In this document: positions 47,492 through 60,348 of the stretch, in pieces
How positions within the stretch are numbered: position 1 is the stretch's first letter
How the letters are laid out: each line of letters opens with the position of its first letter
Origin: Gimesia aquarii
GTDB lineage: Bacteria > Planctomycetota > Planctomycetia > Planctomycetales > Planctomycetaceae
Length of the DNA stretch: 64,000 nt
Direction of reading: 5' to 3'
NCBI RefSeq assembly: GCF_007748195.1
Contig: NZ_CP037920.1
Span: 3,411,501-3,475,500 of the forward strand
Translations under genes and position numbers: made by a program
Notes under the pieces: model-generated
Told to the model about the DNA's origin: nothing
Seen by the model: the letters and a program-made list of their open reading frames with translations, nothing else
The model's database searches: none

Positions 47492-49207
47492 ATGGGCTCA
47501 TGGCATATCATATTTACATTGGGAATCTTTCTGGCTGCTGGATTGCTATCGGGCACATTGGGAGAATTATTCCGTCTTCCCAAAGTGACTGCCTATTTAT
47601 TAATAGGTGTTATTCTAGGACCAGCAGTCTTTGGTGTCATCCCGCATGAACATCTTGAAGAGTTAAACCCGCTTGCTGATTTGGCAATGGCATTGGTGTT
47701 GTTTAACTTAGGATGTCACTTCACACTGTCGCGTCTCAAACGTCTGTTTCATCGTGTGCTTCCGATATCTTTGAGTGAGATACTTGCTACTTTTTTTGCG
47801 GTTTATGTAGGACTAATGCTCATTGGCGAATCAGGAAGTGCTGCCATTTTGCTTGGTACTCTGGCAATAGCCACAGCCCCGGCAACAACAATTCTGGTTC
47901 TTAAAGAAATGGAATCAGAAGGCCCTATTTCCGAATATACGGGCATCATGGTTGCGATCAATAACTTAGTCTCCATTATCGCATTTGAGATTATTTTTGT
48001 TGCCGTTTACTTTTTTCAAAGTGATAGTCAGGTAGCTTCTGCATTCACTCAACTAGGACATCTGAGTCTGGACATCTTTGGCTCCATTTTTATCGGTGTC
48101 TTTGGTGGTTTGATGATTAGTTATGGAAACGCAGTCATCAAAGGTAGTCGTCGGATTATTATGCTCATCGCGTTAATTGCATTAGCGTTGGGACTGTGTC
48201 GGACGACAGGCCTGCCTTATATGCTGACTTTTCTTGCAATGGGTTTTACGGTAGCCAACTCTCTGGTTGAAGAAGATGTTCCGAAAGTAGAAACGGAATT
48301 AAACCCACTGACAGGTTTTTTATGCGTGCTATTTTTCATTATCCATGGTGCCGAGCTAGAACCCGAACGATTCATACATGCAGGCTTGATTGGAGGAGGC
48401 TATATCGTACTTCGATTATTGGGTAAATATTTTGGTGTCTTTATTTCTGCTAAAGTACGAAAGGAAGAGCCAGAAGTTTCTCAATGGTTGGGAACGGCAC
48501 TTTTTGCACAGGCAGGTGCAGCCATTACCCTTTCAGCTATTGCAGTCAGTCGAGATCCTGTACTGGGCGGCCATTTGCAGACAATTATTCTGGGGTCCGT
48601 TGTGTTTTTTGAAATTGTCGGGCCAATTATGATTCGTCAATCTGTATTGAGGGCCGGTGAAGTTCCATTGATTCATGCCATTCATCATACCGCCGGTGAT
48701 CCGATCAGCGAATTTCAAGCAATGATTCGACGTTTTTTAGTATCTTTTGGATTGCTTTCAGAGAATGATCAACCACATGACGAGATTAATGTCGAACAAC
48801 TCTATCGGAAAAACGTCAAAGGAATATTACAGACTGCCACATTTAATGAAGTCATTTCGTTTATTGAGCACAGTCACGATAATACGTTTCCGGTAATTGG
48901 TTCCAACGAAGAAGTGGTAGGCGTAATACGCTATCAGGATTTGAGTAACACATTATTCGATCCCAAAATTGGTTCATTAGTAAGAGCGGCGGACTTGGCA
49001 AATAATCTCGAAACAGTCGTTTATCCTGATGACTCTTTGGCGCTTGTCTGGAGTAAGTTTCGTGAAGGTTCTTACGATTGTCTACCAGTTGTTTCACGCG
49101 AGCAACCACATCGCATGTTGGGTGTGATTAGACGCTGGGAGATATTGAAGTATTACATTAAAGGACATCGATCAGCTCAAGGTATCGATACTAAGCAAGG
49201 TCACTGA
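47492..49207 (+). CDS. CPA2-family cation:proton antiporter with C-terminal CBS domains
   Basis: This inner-membrane protein has 571 residues. About 12-13 helices make up the Na+/H+-exchanger domain (GTLGELFRLPKVTAYLLIGVILGPAVFG, LADLAMALVLFNLGCHF, GTLAIATAPATTILVLKEME). A cytoplasmic tail of about 160 residues holds a pair of CBS-like motifs (NEEVVGVIRYQDLSNTLF and YDCLPVVSREQPHRMLGVIRRWEIL), which normally bind adenine nucleotides. The start is set at 47492 with AGGAAG 6 nt upstream; the longer frame to 47408 is unsupported. It probably exchanges K+ or Na+ for protons under nucleotide control. Confidence 0.9.
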   Translation: MGSWHIIFTLGIFLAAGLLSGTLGELFRLPKVTAYLLIGVILGPAVFGVIPHEHLEELNPLADLAMALVLFNLGCHFTLSRLKRLFHRVLPISLSEILATFFAVYVGLMLIGESGSAAILLGTLAIATAPATTILVLKEMESEGPISEYTGIMVAINNLVSIIAFEIIFVAVYFFQSDSQVASAFTQLGHLSLDIFGSIFIGVFGGLMISYGNAVIKGSRRIIMLIALIALALGLCRTTGLPYMLTFLAMGFTVANSLVEEDVPKVETELNPLTGFLCVLFFIIHGAELEPERFIHAGLIGGGYIVLRLLGKYFGVFISAKVRKEEPEVSQWLGTALFAQAGAAITLSAIAVSRDPVLGGHLQTIILGSVVFFEIVGPIMIRQSVLRAGEVPLIHAIHHTAGDPISEFQAMIRRFLVSFGLLSENDQPHDEINVEQLYRKNVKGILQTATFNEVISFIEHSHDNTFPVIGSNEEVVGVIRYQDLSNTLFDPKIGSLVRAADLANNLETVVYPDDSLALVWSKFREGSYDCLPVVSREQPHRMLGVIRRWEILKYYIKGHRSAQGIDTKQGH

Positions 49208-49344
49208 ACTTTACACAGTAGCTGACATGGGGTAGATGCAGGCAGACTCTTGCGAATAAGTAGAAAACTCCTAAACTGAATAAAGTAGTATAATCACAGT
49301 TCTAATATTAGAATATCTCACACTTCGATACAGGATCTTTTGCG

Positions 49345-52381
<3,037 letters not shown>

Positions 52382-52397
52382 GGATTCAGCAGGGTGA

Positions 52398-53387
52398 TCA
52401 TGCAGTCGAAACTTTCTGGAGTAGATTCATCTGTTGTAATTGTTCCAACCGATCATGCAGATTAATCTCATTTTGATAAAGTCGTTCCAGACCCCAAAGA
52501 TCCATAAAAACTCTTCCTTGCTTTAAATTCAAGCAGGCCTCCAATGTTTCTTCAACAGAGGAGAGAAGTGGATGAGAAAACTGCCCTGTCTGTTCCAGTT
52601 GTTCGAGTATACCGTTTCCAGAACGTGTCGGAATCAGAGAGCAGCAATCTATTCCCAGAGAAAAGGCGTATTCAACAGAACGAATGGCCCACTCAATTCC
52701 CTCTTGCTCATTCATGAATGGTGGCTTCAATAATATAAATGCTCTTATCTGAATGGAGTGGTTTAACAAAAATTCGACGGCTTTTGAGAAATTCTCTAGC
52801 GTCATTTGCTTGTTCAGAGCTTGTAAGACATTTTCGTGGATGGTTTCCAGTCCTAACGCGATTTCCAGTTGTCCGCTTATCATTTGTTGAAAGTCCAGGC
52901 AGTGCTGATTGCACAACAACGGATGGTTTTCAACGATCACTCTTTCAAAATTATGAACCTGAGAGGCAATACTCGGAATGTCTTTTTCTGGAATCGCTTT
53001 GCGATCAAAGAAGTTACCGCTGTTATACAGTTTCACTTGTTTAGCCGGTGGCAGTCTCTGAAGGGCATAGTCGATTTGATGTGTGATCATACCTGGAGTA
53101 AGTGTCTCGTCCAATGTGTTTTGCCAGAGATCACACATCAGACATTGAAAAGGACACTCACGGTTTGTAAGAAAGATCGTAGATATTTCAGTCAGGGCTC
53201 CATCTGAATCGCACTCTGTTTCATTTAAGAAAGCATAAGGTATTTCGGGAGATACCTGATTTTTAGCAGAGCGGGCCGCTTGAATTTGCTGATTCGTAAA
53301 TGAGGGAAGAATGTGATCCATGCCAGGTAGTGCTTTGAGCCTCGTTTCTCTATTGGTAAAGCGATAAAAGCGTTTGTCGATATTCAT
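52398..53387 (-). CDS. Radical SAM protein of the RaSEA/Elp3-like type
   Basis: This is a 329-residue radical SAM enzyme. The cluster motif is C78-x3-C82-x2-C85 (RECPFQCLMCDLW). Downstream blocks LYNSGNFFDRKAIP, VIVENHPLL, IALGLETIHENVLQALNKQMTLENF, IRAFILLKPPFMNEQEGIEWA and DCCSLIPTRSGNG resemble the TIGR01210/RaSEA group (archaeosine biosynthesis, lyase step on a lysine-modified deazaguanine). That similarity is from memory of motif patterns, not a search. The gene starts inside the end of the asparagine-synthetase-like gene (38-nt overlap), so the two are translationally coupled. The substrate is unknown in this organism. Confidence 0.82.
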   Translation of the reverse strand: MNIDKRFYRFTNRETRLKALPGMDHILPSFTNQQIQAARSAKNQVSPEIPYAFLNETECDSDGALTEISTIFLTNRECPFQCLMCDLWQNTLDETLTPGMITHQIDYALQRLPPAKQVKLYNSGNFFDRKAIPEKDIPSIASQVHNFERVIVENHPLLCNQHCLDFQQMISGQLEIALGLETIHENVLQALNKQMTLENFSKAVEFLLNHSIQIRAFILLKPPFMNEQEGIEWAIRSVEYAFSLGIDCCSLIPTRSGNGILEQLEQTGQFSHPLLSSVEETLEACLNLKQGRVFMDLWGLERLYQNEINLHDRLEQLQQMNLLQKVSTA

Positions 53388-54678
53388 TCTCTGTATCAGA
53401 GAATACTGATTCGAAAGAATCGTGATTTAGAGTCCCCTCTTGAAAACGACGTTTGGGATAGACTGGCATGGACAGACCAGTAATCTGCTTGATTCCTCTA
53501 CATACAATATCACCTTTGAGGGCATATAGTTTGTTGTGATCCCAATTTGTCAACTCGATAAAGGGGATTCCTTCCGCAACTTCAATGACATTGGGTAATG
53601 CATAAGGGCTAAATCCTTGAAATCCAAGACTTCGAGCAGGTGCATAGGTTCGAACGTGTCCACGGCTCTGGCCCCCCGAATAAGTTAACGAATGCTTGAC
53701 AGCTTCAACTCCCCAGCCTTCCTGGTAGAGCATCAAATTATTGAGCACACTGCGTATAGTAAGCTCAGGATTCGCTTCGATAGGGTAGTCTTTCAGATTC
53801 TCGTCTCCTCCATCGCCGTCGACCAAATGGATCCAACGTGGATAAAGGGTACGGATTTTTTTGCACAAAGCGTAAGTCATCGTTGCAGCTTGAACATCAA
53901 GTGATTTATAGTCTTCCAGAACTTTCACTGTTTCTTCAAAGTCCAGGCTACTGCGAGGGACTTCCAGCACTTCGAGAAACAGATTCAAATTCATCTGTTC
54001 CAGAAACTGATATGCTTGTTGGCAATCACTGCCTTCCCCATCTATGGAAAGAGAAAACGCTTTGAGACGGGAAGGCGATTCATTGCGCGAAATCAGTGCA
54101 TGGTATACCAACAGGAAGAGGGCGCCACTGTCAATGCCTCCGGAAAAGAGCACGCCGATAGGCTCAACTGGAGGAATAGAGTCTAGCCATTTATGAATTT
54201 CCTCAGAGACCGTCCCGATATACTGTTTTCCAATTTCATCTAACTGATTTGGAAGAGAGTTTCGAGTGGGAGTAAAGAATCGAGTTGTCTTGGGATTGGG
54301 GTCAGGGCAGCCAAGTAATTGTAGCTCAAGAATGTAATGCGCGGGAACCATTCTTGTATAGGAAGGATGAAATTGTGTGTCGAGCCCTTCACTTTTGAGA
54401 AACTCATATATTTCGTCAATTCTTTCAGCAACGACGAGACATGGTCCCTCAGCGCGTTTCGCCAGAAAAAATCTCATTGGTCTACCGATAGACCGGGCCA
54501 TCCGAATACAAGTACCCTCTTTATGAATCAGAGCAAATTGACCTTCGATTTCCCTTACAGCCTCTGGTGAACCTGTTGCCACTCGCTCTGTTGCCTCTTC
54601 AAAAGTCATATTGAAGAGAAGATTTGCTTGAGGATCCAGCAAATTAACAAGTCGTTCCACGTATTCTTCATGAATCAT
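53350..54678 (-). CDS. Asparagine-synthetase-like ATP-dependent amide/amidine ligase
   Basis: This 442-residue protein has a C-terminal PP-loop ATP pyrophosphatase domain of the asparagine synthetase type. S179-GGIDS-184 is intact, GDGGDE (288-293) matches the GEGxDE region, and a late YPKRRFQEG segment matches the end of the synthetase domain. The N-terminal ~130 residues resemble a class II glutaminase fold (IEGQFALIHKEG, ARSIGRPMRFF) but start MIHEEY, so the essential Cys2 is missing and glutamine cannot be the nitrogen source by the usual route. It probably adenylates a carboxylate and joins it to an amine, as beta-lactam synthetase does. AGGA lies 9 nt upstream. Its partner is the overlapping radical SAM gene. 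Confidence 0.85.
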   Translation of the reverse strand: MIHEEYVERLVNLLDPQANLLFNMTFEEATERVATGSPEAVREIEGQFALIHKEGTCIRMARSIGRPMRFFLAKRAEGPCLVVAERIDEIYEFLKSEGLDTQFHPSYTRMVPAHYILELQLLGCPDPNPKTTRFFTPTRNSLPNQLDEIGKQYIGTVSEEIHKWLDSIPPVEPIGVLFSGGIDSGALFLLVYHALISRNESPSRLKAFSLSIDGEGSDCQQAYQFLEQMNLNLFLEVLEVPRSSLDFEETVKVLEDYKSLDVQAATMTYALCKKIRTLYPRWIHLVDGDGGDENLKDYPIEANPELTIRSVLNNLMLYQEGWGVEAVKHSLTYSGGQSRGHVRTYAPARSLGFQGFSPYALPNVIEVAEGIPFIELTNWDHNKLYALKGDIVCRGIKQITGLSMPVYPKRRFQEGTLNHDSFESVFSDTENEYRQTLLSLYQ

Positions 54679-54943
54679 TAAATCTAATCCTGAGATTTAA
54701 TTGAGGTTGTTCGCGATGCTCTGAACTACTCAAAAATTTTATGAACCACCACAACAAATGAAAACTCTTGGTGGGTGAAACCTCTGTATTTAAAAAAGAA
54801 TTTGATGTCTTTCGATTATTGTTCATAGGTCGAACAGTCGCTGTTAAAGCACGTAATGAGTTAAAAATGAGAGCTATAAATGAAAAATAGAGTTGAGAGA
54901 TTTGCTCCAGTCTGGTACTTTTTCAATATATAGGAGAATACTT

Positions 54944-56326
54944 ATGAGTAGTCGTTCATCTCATGCTGATAATTTGTTTTGTAATAGCCTTTCGAGGCGT
55001 CACTTTTTGCAACTTGGCTCCTTTGGCATAGCGGGGGGAGTATCTCTATCGCATCGATTCGAGTTAGAAGCAAAACTAGCAAAAAAAATGAGTCAGCAGT
55101 CGGTTGTGATGATTTACTTGCCGGGTGGGCCGACTCAATTCGAAACATTTGACCCCAAACCGAATGCACCCGCGGAGATTCGTGGTTCTTTTTCACCAAG
55201 CCAGTCAAAAGTACCGGGGATCCAGTACTGTGAATTGCTCCCTCAGTTGTCAGCTATTGCAGACAAGTTCTCAGTTATACGCACATTGGTTGGTATGGAA
55301 AATCGGCATGAATCCTTTCAATGTTATACAGGCCGACCCGGTGGGATGACTACTGATGGCGAGCCTGCGGGAGGCTGGCCGACCTTGGGTTCGATCGTTT
55401 CCAAGGTATTAGGACCAGGCAAAGAAGGGATGATTCCCTATGTCGATGCGGCCCCGAAGATGAGCTACGGCCCTTACAATAATAACGGAAGTCATTTGCA
55501 GGGTAACCCTTCGTGGCCCGGGTTTACCGGTTATAAACATGTTCCTTTTGCGCTCGAAGGCGAAGTGAAATCTGATTTGGTATTAAATGGCATTGATGTC
55601 TCGCGATTAAACGACCGCCGAGAATTGTTACAATCATTCAAAGATCGTCAGCAATACTTTGAAGTCGATGGCAGTGATAATTTTCAAAAGCAAGCTTTTC
55701 AAATGCTGACATCTGGTCGTTTTGCAGAAGCGATGGACTTGGAAAAAGAACCCAGATCAGTCCGTGATCGATATGGTGAATTACAGAAAACAGATCCCAG
55801 TTTTGGAGGCGCTCCTCAAAGTCCGCAGCAATTGTTATTAGCGCGTCGTTTGATCGAAGCTGGCGTGCGTTGTGTTACTGTAGCCTTCGGTGCCTGGGAT
55901 TGGCATGCGAATCGGGAAGGGACAATCGAGTATTTATCAAAAAGATATCTACCTGTGTTTGATCAGGCTATAGCCGTATTTCTACAAGATCTGGATGAGC
56001 GGGGACTGTTAGAGCATACGACAGTCGTAGTGTGGGGAGAATTTGGCCGTACTCCGCGTATCAACGCTAAGGGAGGTCGTGATCATTGGCCTGGAACACA
56101 ATCTGTTTTACTGGCTGGTGGAGGAATACAAGGAGGGCGTATTGTTGGCCAAACAGATCAATCAGGTGGTGTTCCCATTAATCGTCCAGTTCATGTGCAG
56201 GAAATCTTTGCCACGCTATTCAATAATCTTGGCATTAATACACAAACAACTCAGATTACCGACTTGTCAGGCCGACCCCGCTATTTGCTTGACGATAATC
56301 GACAGCCTGTACGTGAGCTATATTAA
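54944..56326 (+). CDS. DUF1501 domain-containing protein, Tat-exported
   Basis: This 460-residue protein has the Tat signal SRRHFLQLGSFGIAGGVSL, then DUF1501 blocks: MIYLPGGPTQFETFDPKPNAP, VIRTLVGMENRHESFQCYTGR, VWGEFGRTPRINAKGGRDHW and LLAGGGIQGGRIVGQTDQSG. It is the second member in this window but, unlike the one at 11403, it has no PSD1 cytochrome next to it. The start at 54944 has AGGAG 7 nt upstream; the frame opens further upstream at 54893. The function is unproven. Confidence 0.9.
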   Translation: MSSRSSHADNLFCNSLSRRHFLQLGSFGIAGGVSLSHRFELEAKLAKKMSQQSVVMIYLPGGPTQFETFDPKPNAPAEIRGSFSPSQSKVPGIQYCELLPQLSAIADKFSVIRTLVGMENRHESFQCYTGRPGGMTTDGEPAGGWPTLGSIVSKVLGPGKEGMIPYVDAAPKMSYGPYNNNGSHLQGNPSWPGFTGYKHVPFALEGEVKSDLVLNGIDVSRLNDRRELLQSFKDRQQYFEVDGSDNFQKQAFQMLTSGRFAEAMDLEKEPRSVRDRYGELQKTDPSFGGAPQSPQQLLLARRLIEAGVRCVTVAFGAWDWHANREGTIEYLSKRYLPVFDQAIAVFLQDLDERGLLEHTTVVVWGEFGRTPRINAKGGRDHWPGTQSVLLAGGGIQGGRIVGQTDQSGGVPINRPVHVQEIFATLFNNLGINTQTTQITDLSGRPRYLLDDNRQPVRELY

Positions 56327-56582
56327 CAGGACGTCTCTTCTATAGACTTCTAATTCCTTAAAGTTGTTTATAAGTTAATTCTTGTCATGGCTTACTAACG
56401 GAACAGTGCGTGAAGCGTTGACGCCTCAGTATTTTCGAATATACTGCAGACATTACTGAAACAGTTTGTCCCGCGCCAGGGCATCAGTCAAAAAACCACT
56501 CTTTGTGCGCTCGAGACGCAATCATGTGTTTCCACATATCTTGCGCAGTGCCTCATTTCATTTTTTCAAAAGACAAGTAATT

Positions 56583-59500
56583 ATGCTCAATCGAGAAGCA
56601 CCTCGGCTTTCGCCTCCCAGGTCCCTGAAAGCAAATTCCGCACATTATAGTGAACAATTCCGACAGGCTTTGGGGCTTGATGAAAATGGGAATGCAACAT
56701 GTAATGAAGATCGGGATGAAATTTTACGATATCTGAATCTTCAACTGATTGCCAACGGATACCCGGCCGCCTTAACAGACGCTGATCGAACATTTATCGA
56801 TATCGCAAAGGGTTTTTTGGATAACCACCGTCAAAAAAATCGATTGTTAGCGAATCATCGCTGCCCCATTGATCAACGGATTGAAAACTTTTTGCAGTCA
56901 CACTTTAGTGATGTTGCAGGTTCAGAAAATCTGAAGCTACCGAATCGGTCATTGGTATTAGATCGATTCGGACTGGCGCGCGAGCTTTCTCTTCCGATGG
57001 ATTGTGATGAATTCACGAGTGATTTGGTGAAATCTTATCGCGTCAAAAATGGAGTGTTGCACAATCCGAAGCATGATCGGCGTACAACCAGTGGTACGTT
57101 TCATATTGCCGAAGGCGGATTGCCTGTTCCTGGCGATAAGCGCGCAGTTCCGCGTGAGACATTCGTAAAATTATTTCTCAACGCCATGAACCCTCCTGAG
57201 AAAATGATGTTATTTCCATTTACATCGAAGCTGCCAGAGCCAGCATTAGGCTGGGCTTCATTGATGCTAAGACCGATTGTCTGTCCTGAGGTGATGGGGG
57301 TGACACCGGAAAAGCGGATGGAGATACGGTTCTTCGCTCCGGGAACTTTGGTGAGCAATTTGGATTTTGTTGAGTCAATTTTTGGAAATGCAGGGGATCC
57401 TTTTGTTCCGGAAAATGATGCAGGTCTGGATGTCATGCATTGGACAGGGCATACCGGTGCTGTCATTTTAGCACCTCATCTGATTTCCCTTAAAAAACAC
57501 GAAGTAGGGTTACCGCATTGGGACGATGCCACCGAACGTCAACGTCATGATGGCATGTGCTGGAAGGAAAAAGACGAACTCTACAACGATGGTCAGGCTT
57601 TCAAATTGGCTTGTCGTACGGAGGCGGGGGTGGTTGTGACTCTGATCGCCGATAACTATTTTGGTTATTGTAAAAAAGAAGTGAAGACTCAAATCAGTTA
57701 TTCTGCCAACTTATTTGGAAATGCTGAAGAAGAGCATGCTGGTGGAACACTTGCGTATCCCAGTTACAACCTGGGAGAAGGATTTCAAGTCAATAGTGTT
57801 CGCTATAATGGTCGAACATTTGATGATGTGATGCGCGATTATGGAGAGCATATCGAAGGACAAGAGGCAGGCTATGGAGTAGACCGGCGCTACCCTGATT
57901 TAATTTATATTCCTGAGGACGCTTATGCTAGCCTTCCTGAGCAATGCATCCGCTGGGAACGAGAAGGGGAGAAACATTCGATCCCACTTCTACCGGGTCG
58001 TGTTTACATGGCACCTTCTGGTTATCATTTGCGCATGGAGAAGCATCCCGCCGCACCTTCCTGGAGGATTGTCGGGACTACGGGTGAAGGAATCTTCTGT
58101 CACAAACCTTGTACGGTTTCAGGTGGTGGTAAGAGTGAAATCAGCAAGTCGCTTTTAGATTACATGCTTTATGGACCCGTGTTTGTATCTGATTATGAAA
58201 CAGACATGGAATATGTGCGACAAATTATTGAGAAGGATTATTCCGATCGTTGGTTGGAACCATTACCAGAAGGTCATCCTGACCTACGTCCCAGTCGCCG
58301 GGTGCTGGATCAGGATCGCTCACTTGGTAGTGTGATTAAGTTGCTAACTCCCTCTGCTGCCTACACATCAGAATTTAACGACTGGTTAAATGCAATTCCT
58401 GATCATATTCGGGCATTGGTCTTTATTATTAAACGAATCTATTGGTCCAATTGGGGTGACGACTGGGCCGGTCACTTTGGTGTTGATATCGTGAATGGAA
58501 CGCATGGGCATGAATTAAAGTACCGCGAGAGAAAACTTGTGGGAACCTATTTACGAGTTGGTTTGTTTTCTCTACTGGGGTGGCGCACTTTCAAAGTACG
58601 ACAAGATTTTATTGCTTCCATGAAGATTCAAACAGAAGACGATATCAGTGCCTCCGTTACCGTACCATCACGTGCACTCAATCATTTGGCAGAAGGCGAA
58701 AGTGGATTTAGTTGTAAATTTGTAATCAATAGTGAGTATCGTTTATTTCAACGGCCAGATGATGCCATCGTGAGGGGGCTTGATAAACAGACTGAAGCCG
58801 ATCTCTCCCGGCCTGGAAATTTTATCTCCAATTTCGAGCCGCTGACTAATCAACAAGTACGTGAAATGAGTAAATATGTCGTTGACTTCGACGCATTCAG
58901 TCCTCCCATGCAGGAGATGTTACGGGCGGCTGAAGAGTCAAACAGCAGTTATGTCGTTTGTTCAGCTAATCCACGTCAAATTGATGGGAAACCTACCAAA
59001 AATCCGCGTTATCTTCAGACACGTTCTGACTTGGTCAAACCATTTCACACGTATGTGGCCAAGATGGCTACGCGCCTGTTCCGGGCTGTTCCTACAGACG
59101 AGCCAGTACACAATCCTGTGAATGCGATAATGGTGGGACGTCGTAACAACCCACCTGATCGAGAAAAAGGTATTCGCAGTCTTGCAGTGTACTCACCGAT
59201 TCATTATCAGGAACTACCTGAGTTATTTATGGATTTTATCTGTTCGTTGACTGGGAAAAGTCCTTCGACAACCGGGGCAGGCAGTGAAGGTGCTTTGACA
59301 AAAGGACCATTCAATGCGCTACGTCCCGCTGCTGATCTGAATAGTGCCCTGGTTGGATTCATATTAACAGGGTATGCAGGTTTTTCGACAGCCGCCGGTC
59401 ATATTGGTCCCAATGTGCGTGTAGATCATGATATCAGCCTTTTGATTCCTGAAATCTGGTGTCGAATGCAGCCAGAGGAACGTGATCCAAAGTATCTGAT

Positions 59501-60134
59501 CAGTGAAGGCTTACTGGAACCAATTTTAGACTTTGAACATCATGGCGAATCCATTCCTGCGAGCCGATTAGGGTACCGAATTACTGAGAAATTCCTGACT
59601 CGATTCTTTGGTCGCGTATTTGATAATCCGGCTTCAGTTTTTGATGAGACAATTTTAAAGCCAGAAAAGCAAGATCTCGATTCCTTCGTGGATGGTATAC
59701 AGTATATTGCCGAGGCTCATCAACGTGTTGCATTACAATACATTGAGGATCATGCTTATGAAGAGGCTTGTCCTCCACTACAGGCCATTCTCTCAATTAT
59801 GGCCCACGGTGCATGGCAGGGTTATACGATCCATGACTCCGAAGTGCGTACGTTGTTCACACGCAAATCGTTGCTCAAGAGTGAATGGTATCAAGCACGG
59901 CTTGTGGCACGACAGAAATGTGAAGTTTCACTGTTAAAACGTCACATGGAATACCTCGATGAGTTTTCCAGGCATCCTGGCTATGAGAGAGAAGTGGAGC
60001 GTTTACACATTTCTGAAAGACGAAAGTGGGTCGAACAACGGCTTTTGCATACTTCAAATTCAGAATATTTGAACGAGCTGGTTGGCATGATTGGAGCCCA
60101 ACCAGTGGAAGATTTGAATCGCTCTGCCGAATAA
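56583..60134 (+). CDS. Probable PPi-type phosphoenolpyruvate carboxykinase
   Basis: This 1,183-residue protein matches what I know of the pyrophosphate-dependent PEP carboxykinase, a large enzyme (about 1,100-1,200 residues) that interconverts oxaloacetate and PEP using PPi/Pi and not ATP or GTP. Key stretch: [19 protein letters not shown] with a P-loop-like SGGGKS (513-518, Lys517). Other blocks are [32 protein letters not shown] and [13 protein letters not shown]. The identification is from recalled motifs and size, not a search. The start is placed at the ATG at 56583; the frame reaches a TTG at 56466 but the added residues look like non-coding sequence. No metabolic partner is adjacent. 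Confidence 0.7.
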   Translation: MLNREAPRLSPPRSLKANSAHYSEQFRQALGLDENGNATCNEDRDEILRYLNLQLIANGYPAALTDADRTFIDIAKGFLDNHRQKNRLLANHRCPIDQRIENFLQSHFSDVAGSENLKLPNRSLVLDRFGLARELSLPMDCDEFTSDLVKSYRVKNGVLHNPKHDRRTTSGTFHIAEGGLPVPGDKRAVPRETFVKLFLNAMNPPEKMMLFPFTSKLPEPALGWASLMLRPIVCPEVMGVTPEKRMEIRFFAPGTLVSNLDFVESIFGNAGDPFVPENDAGLDVMHWTGHTGAVILAPHLISLKKHEVGLPHWDDATERQRHDGMCWKEKDELYNDGQAFKLACRTEAGVVVTLIADNYFGYCKKEVKTQISYSANLFGNAEEEHAGGTLAYPSYNLGEGFQVNSVRYNGRTFDDVMRDYGEHIEGQEAGYGVDRRYPDLIYIPEDAYASLPEQCIRWEREGEKHSIPLLPGRVYMAPSGYHLRMEKHPAAPSWRIVGTTGEGIFCHKPCTVSGGGKSEISKSLLDYMLYGPVFVSDYETDMEYVRQIIEKDYSDRWLEPLPEGHPDLRPSRRVLDQDRSLGSVIKLLTPSAAYTSEFNDWLNAIPDHIRALVFIIKRIYWSNWGDDWAGHFGVDIVNGTHGHELKYRERKLVGTYLRVGLFSLLGWRTFKVRQDFIASMKIQTEDDISASVTVPSRALNHLAEGESGFSCKFVINSEYRLFQRPDDAIVRGLDKQTEADLSRPGNFISNFEPLTNQQVREMSKYVVDFDAFSPPMQEMLRAAEESNSSYVVCSANPRQIDGKPTKNPRYLQTRSDLVKPFHTYVAKMATRLFRAVPTDEPVHNPVNAIMVGRRNNPPDREKGIRSLAVYSPIHYQELPELFMDFICSLTGKSPSTTGAGSEGALTKGPFNALRPAADLNSALVGFILTGYAGFSTAAGHIGPNVRVDHDISLLIPEIWCRMQPEERDPKYLISEGLLEPILDFEHHGESIPASRLGYRITEKFLTRFFGRVFDNPASVFDETILKPEKQDLDSFVDGIQYIAEAHQRVALQYIEDHAYEEACPPLQAILSIMAHGAWQGYTIHDSEVRTLFTRKSLLKSEWYQARLVARQKCEVSLLKRHMEYLDEFSRHPGYEREVERLHISERRKWVEQRLLHTSNSEYLNELVGMIGAQPVEDLNRSAE

Positions 60135-60348
60135 AAAGCATGTCGTATGCTGTTTCTCTATTCAGATGATTTGCTAGAATGCCCTTGATATTATTACAAG
60201 CATGTATAGTACATCGTTGTGATTGATATCGTGCCACTGTTAGCTTGTCTGATCATGTACGGGTCTCCTTATTCATAAAGACGACATGAGTCCCACGGCT
60301 TTAAATGTGACAAAACAGATACCATTTTTAAAAGAGTACAGGTTTTAT

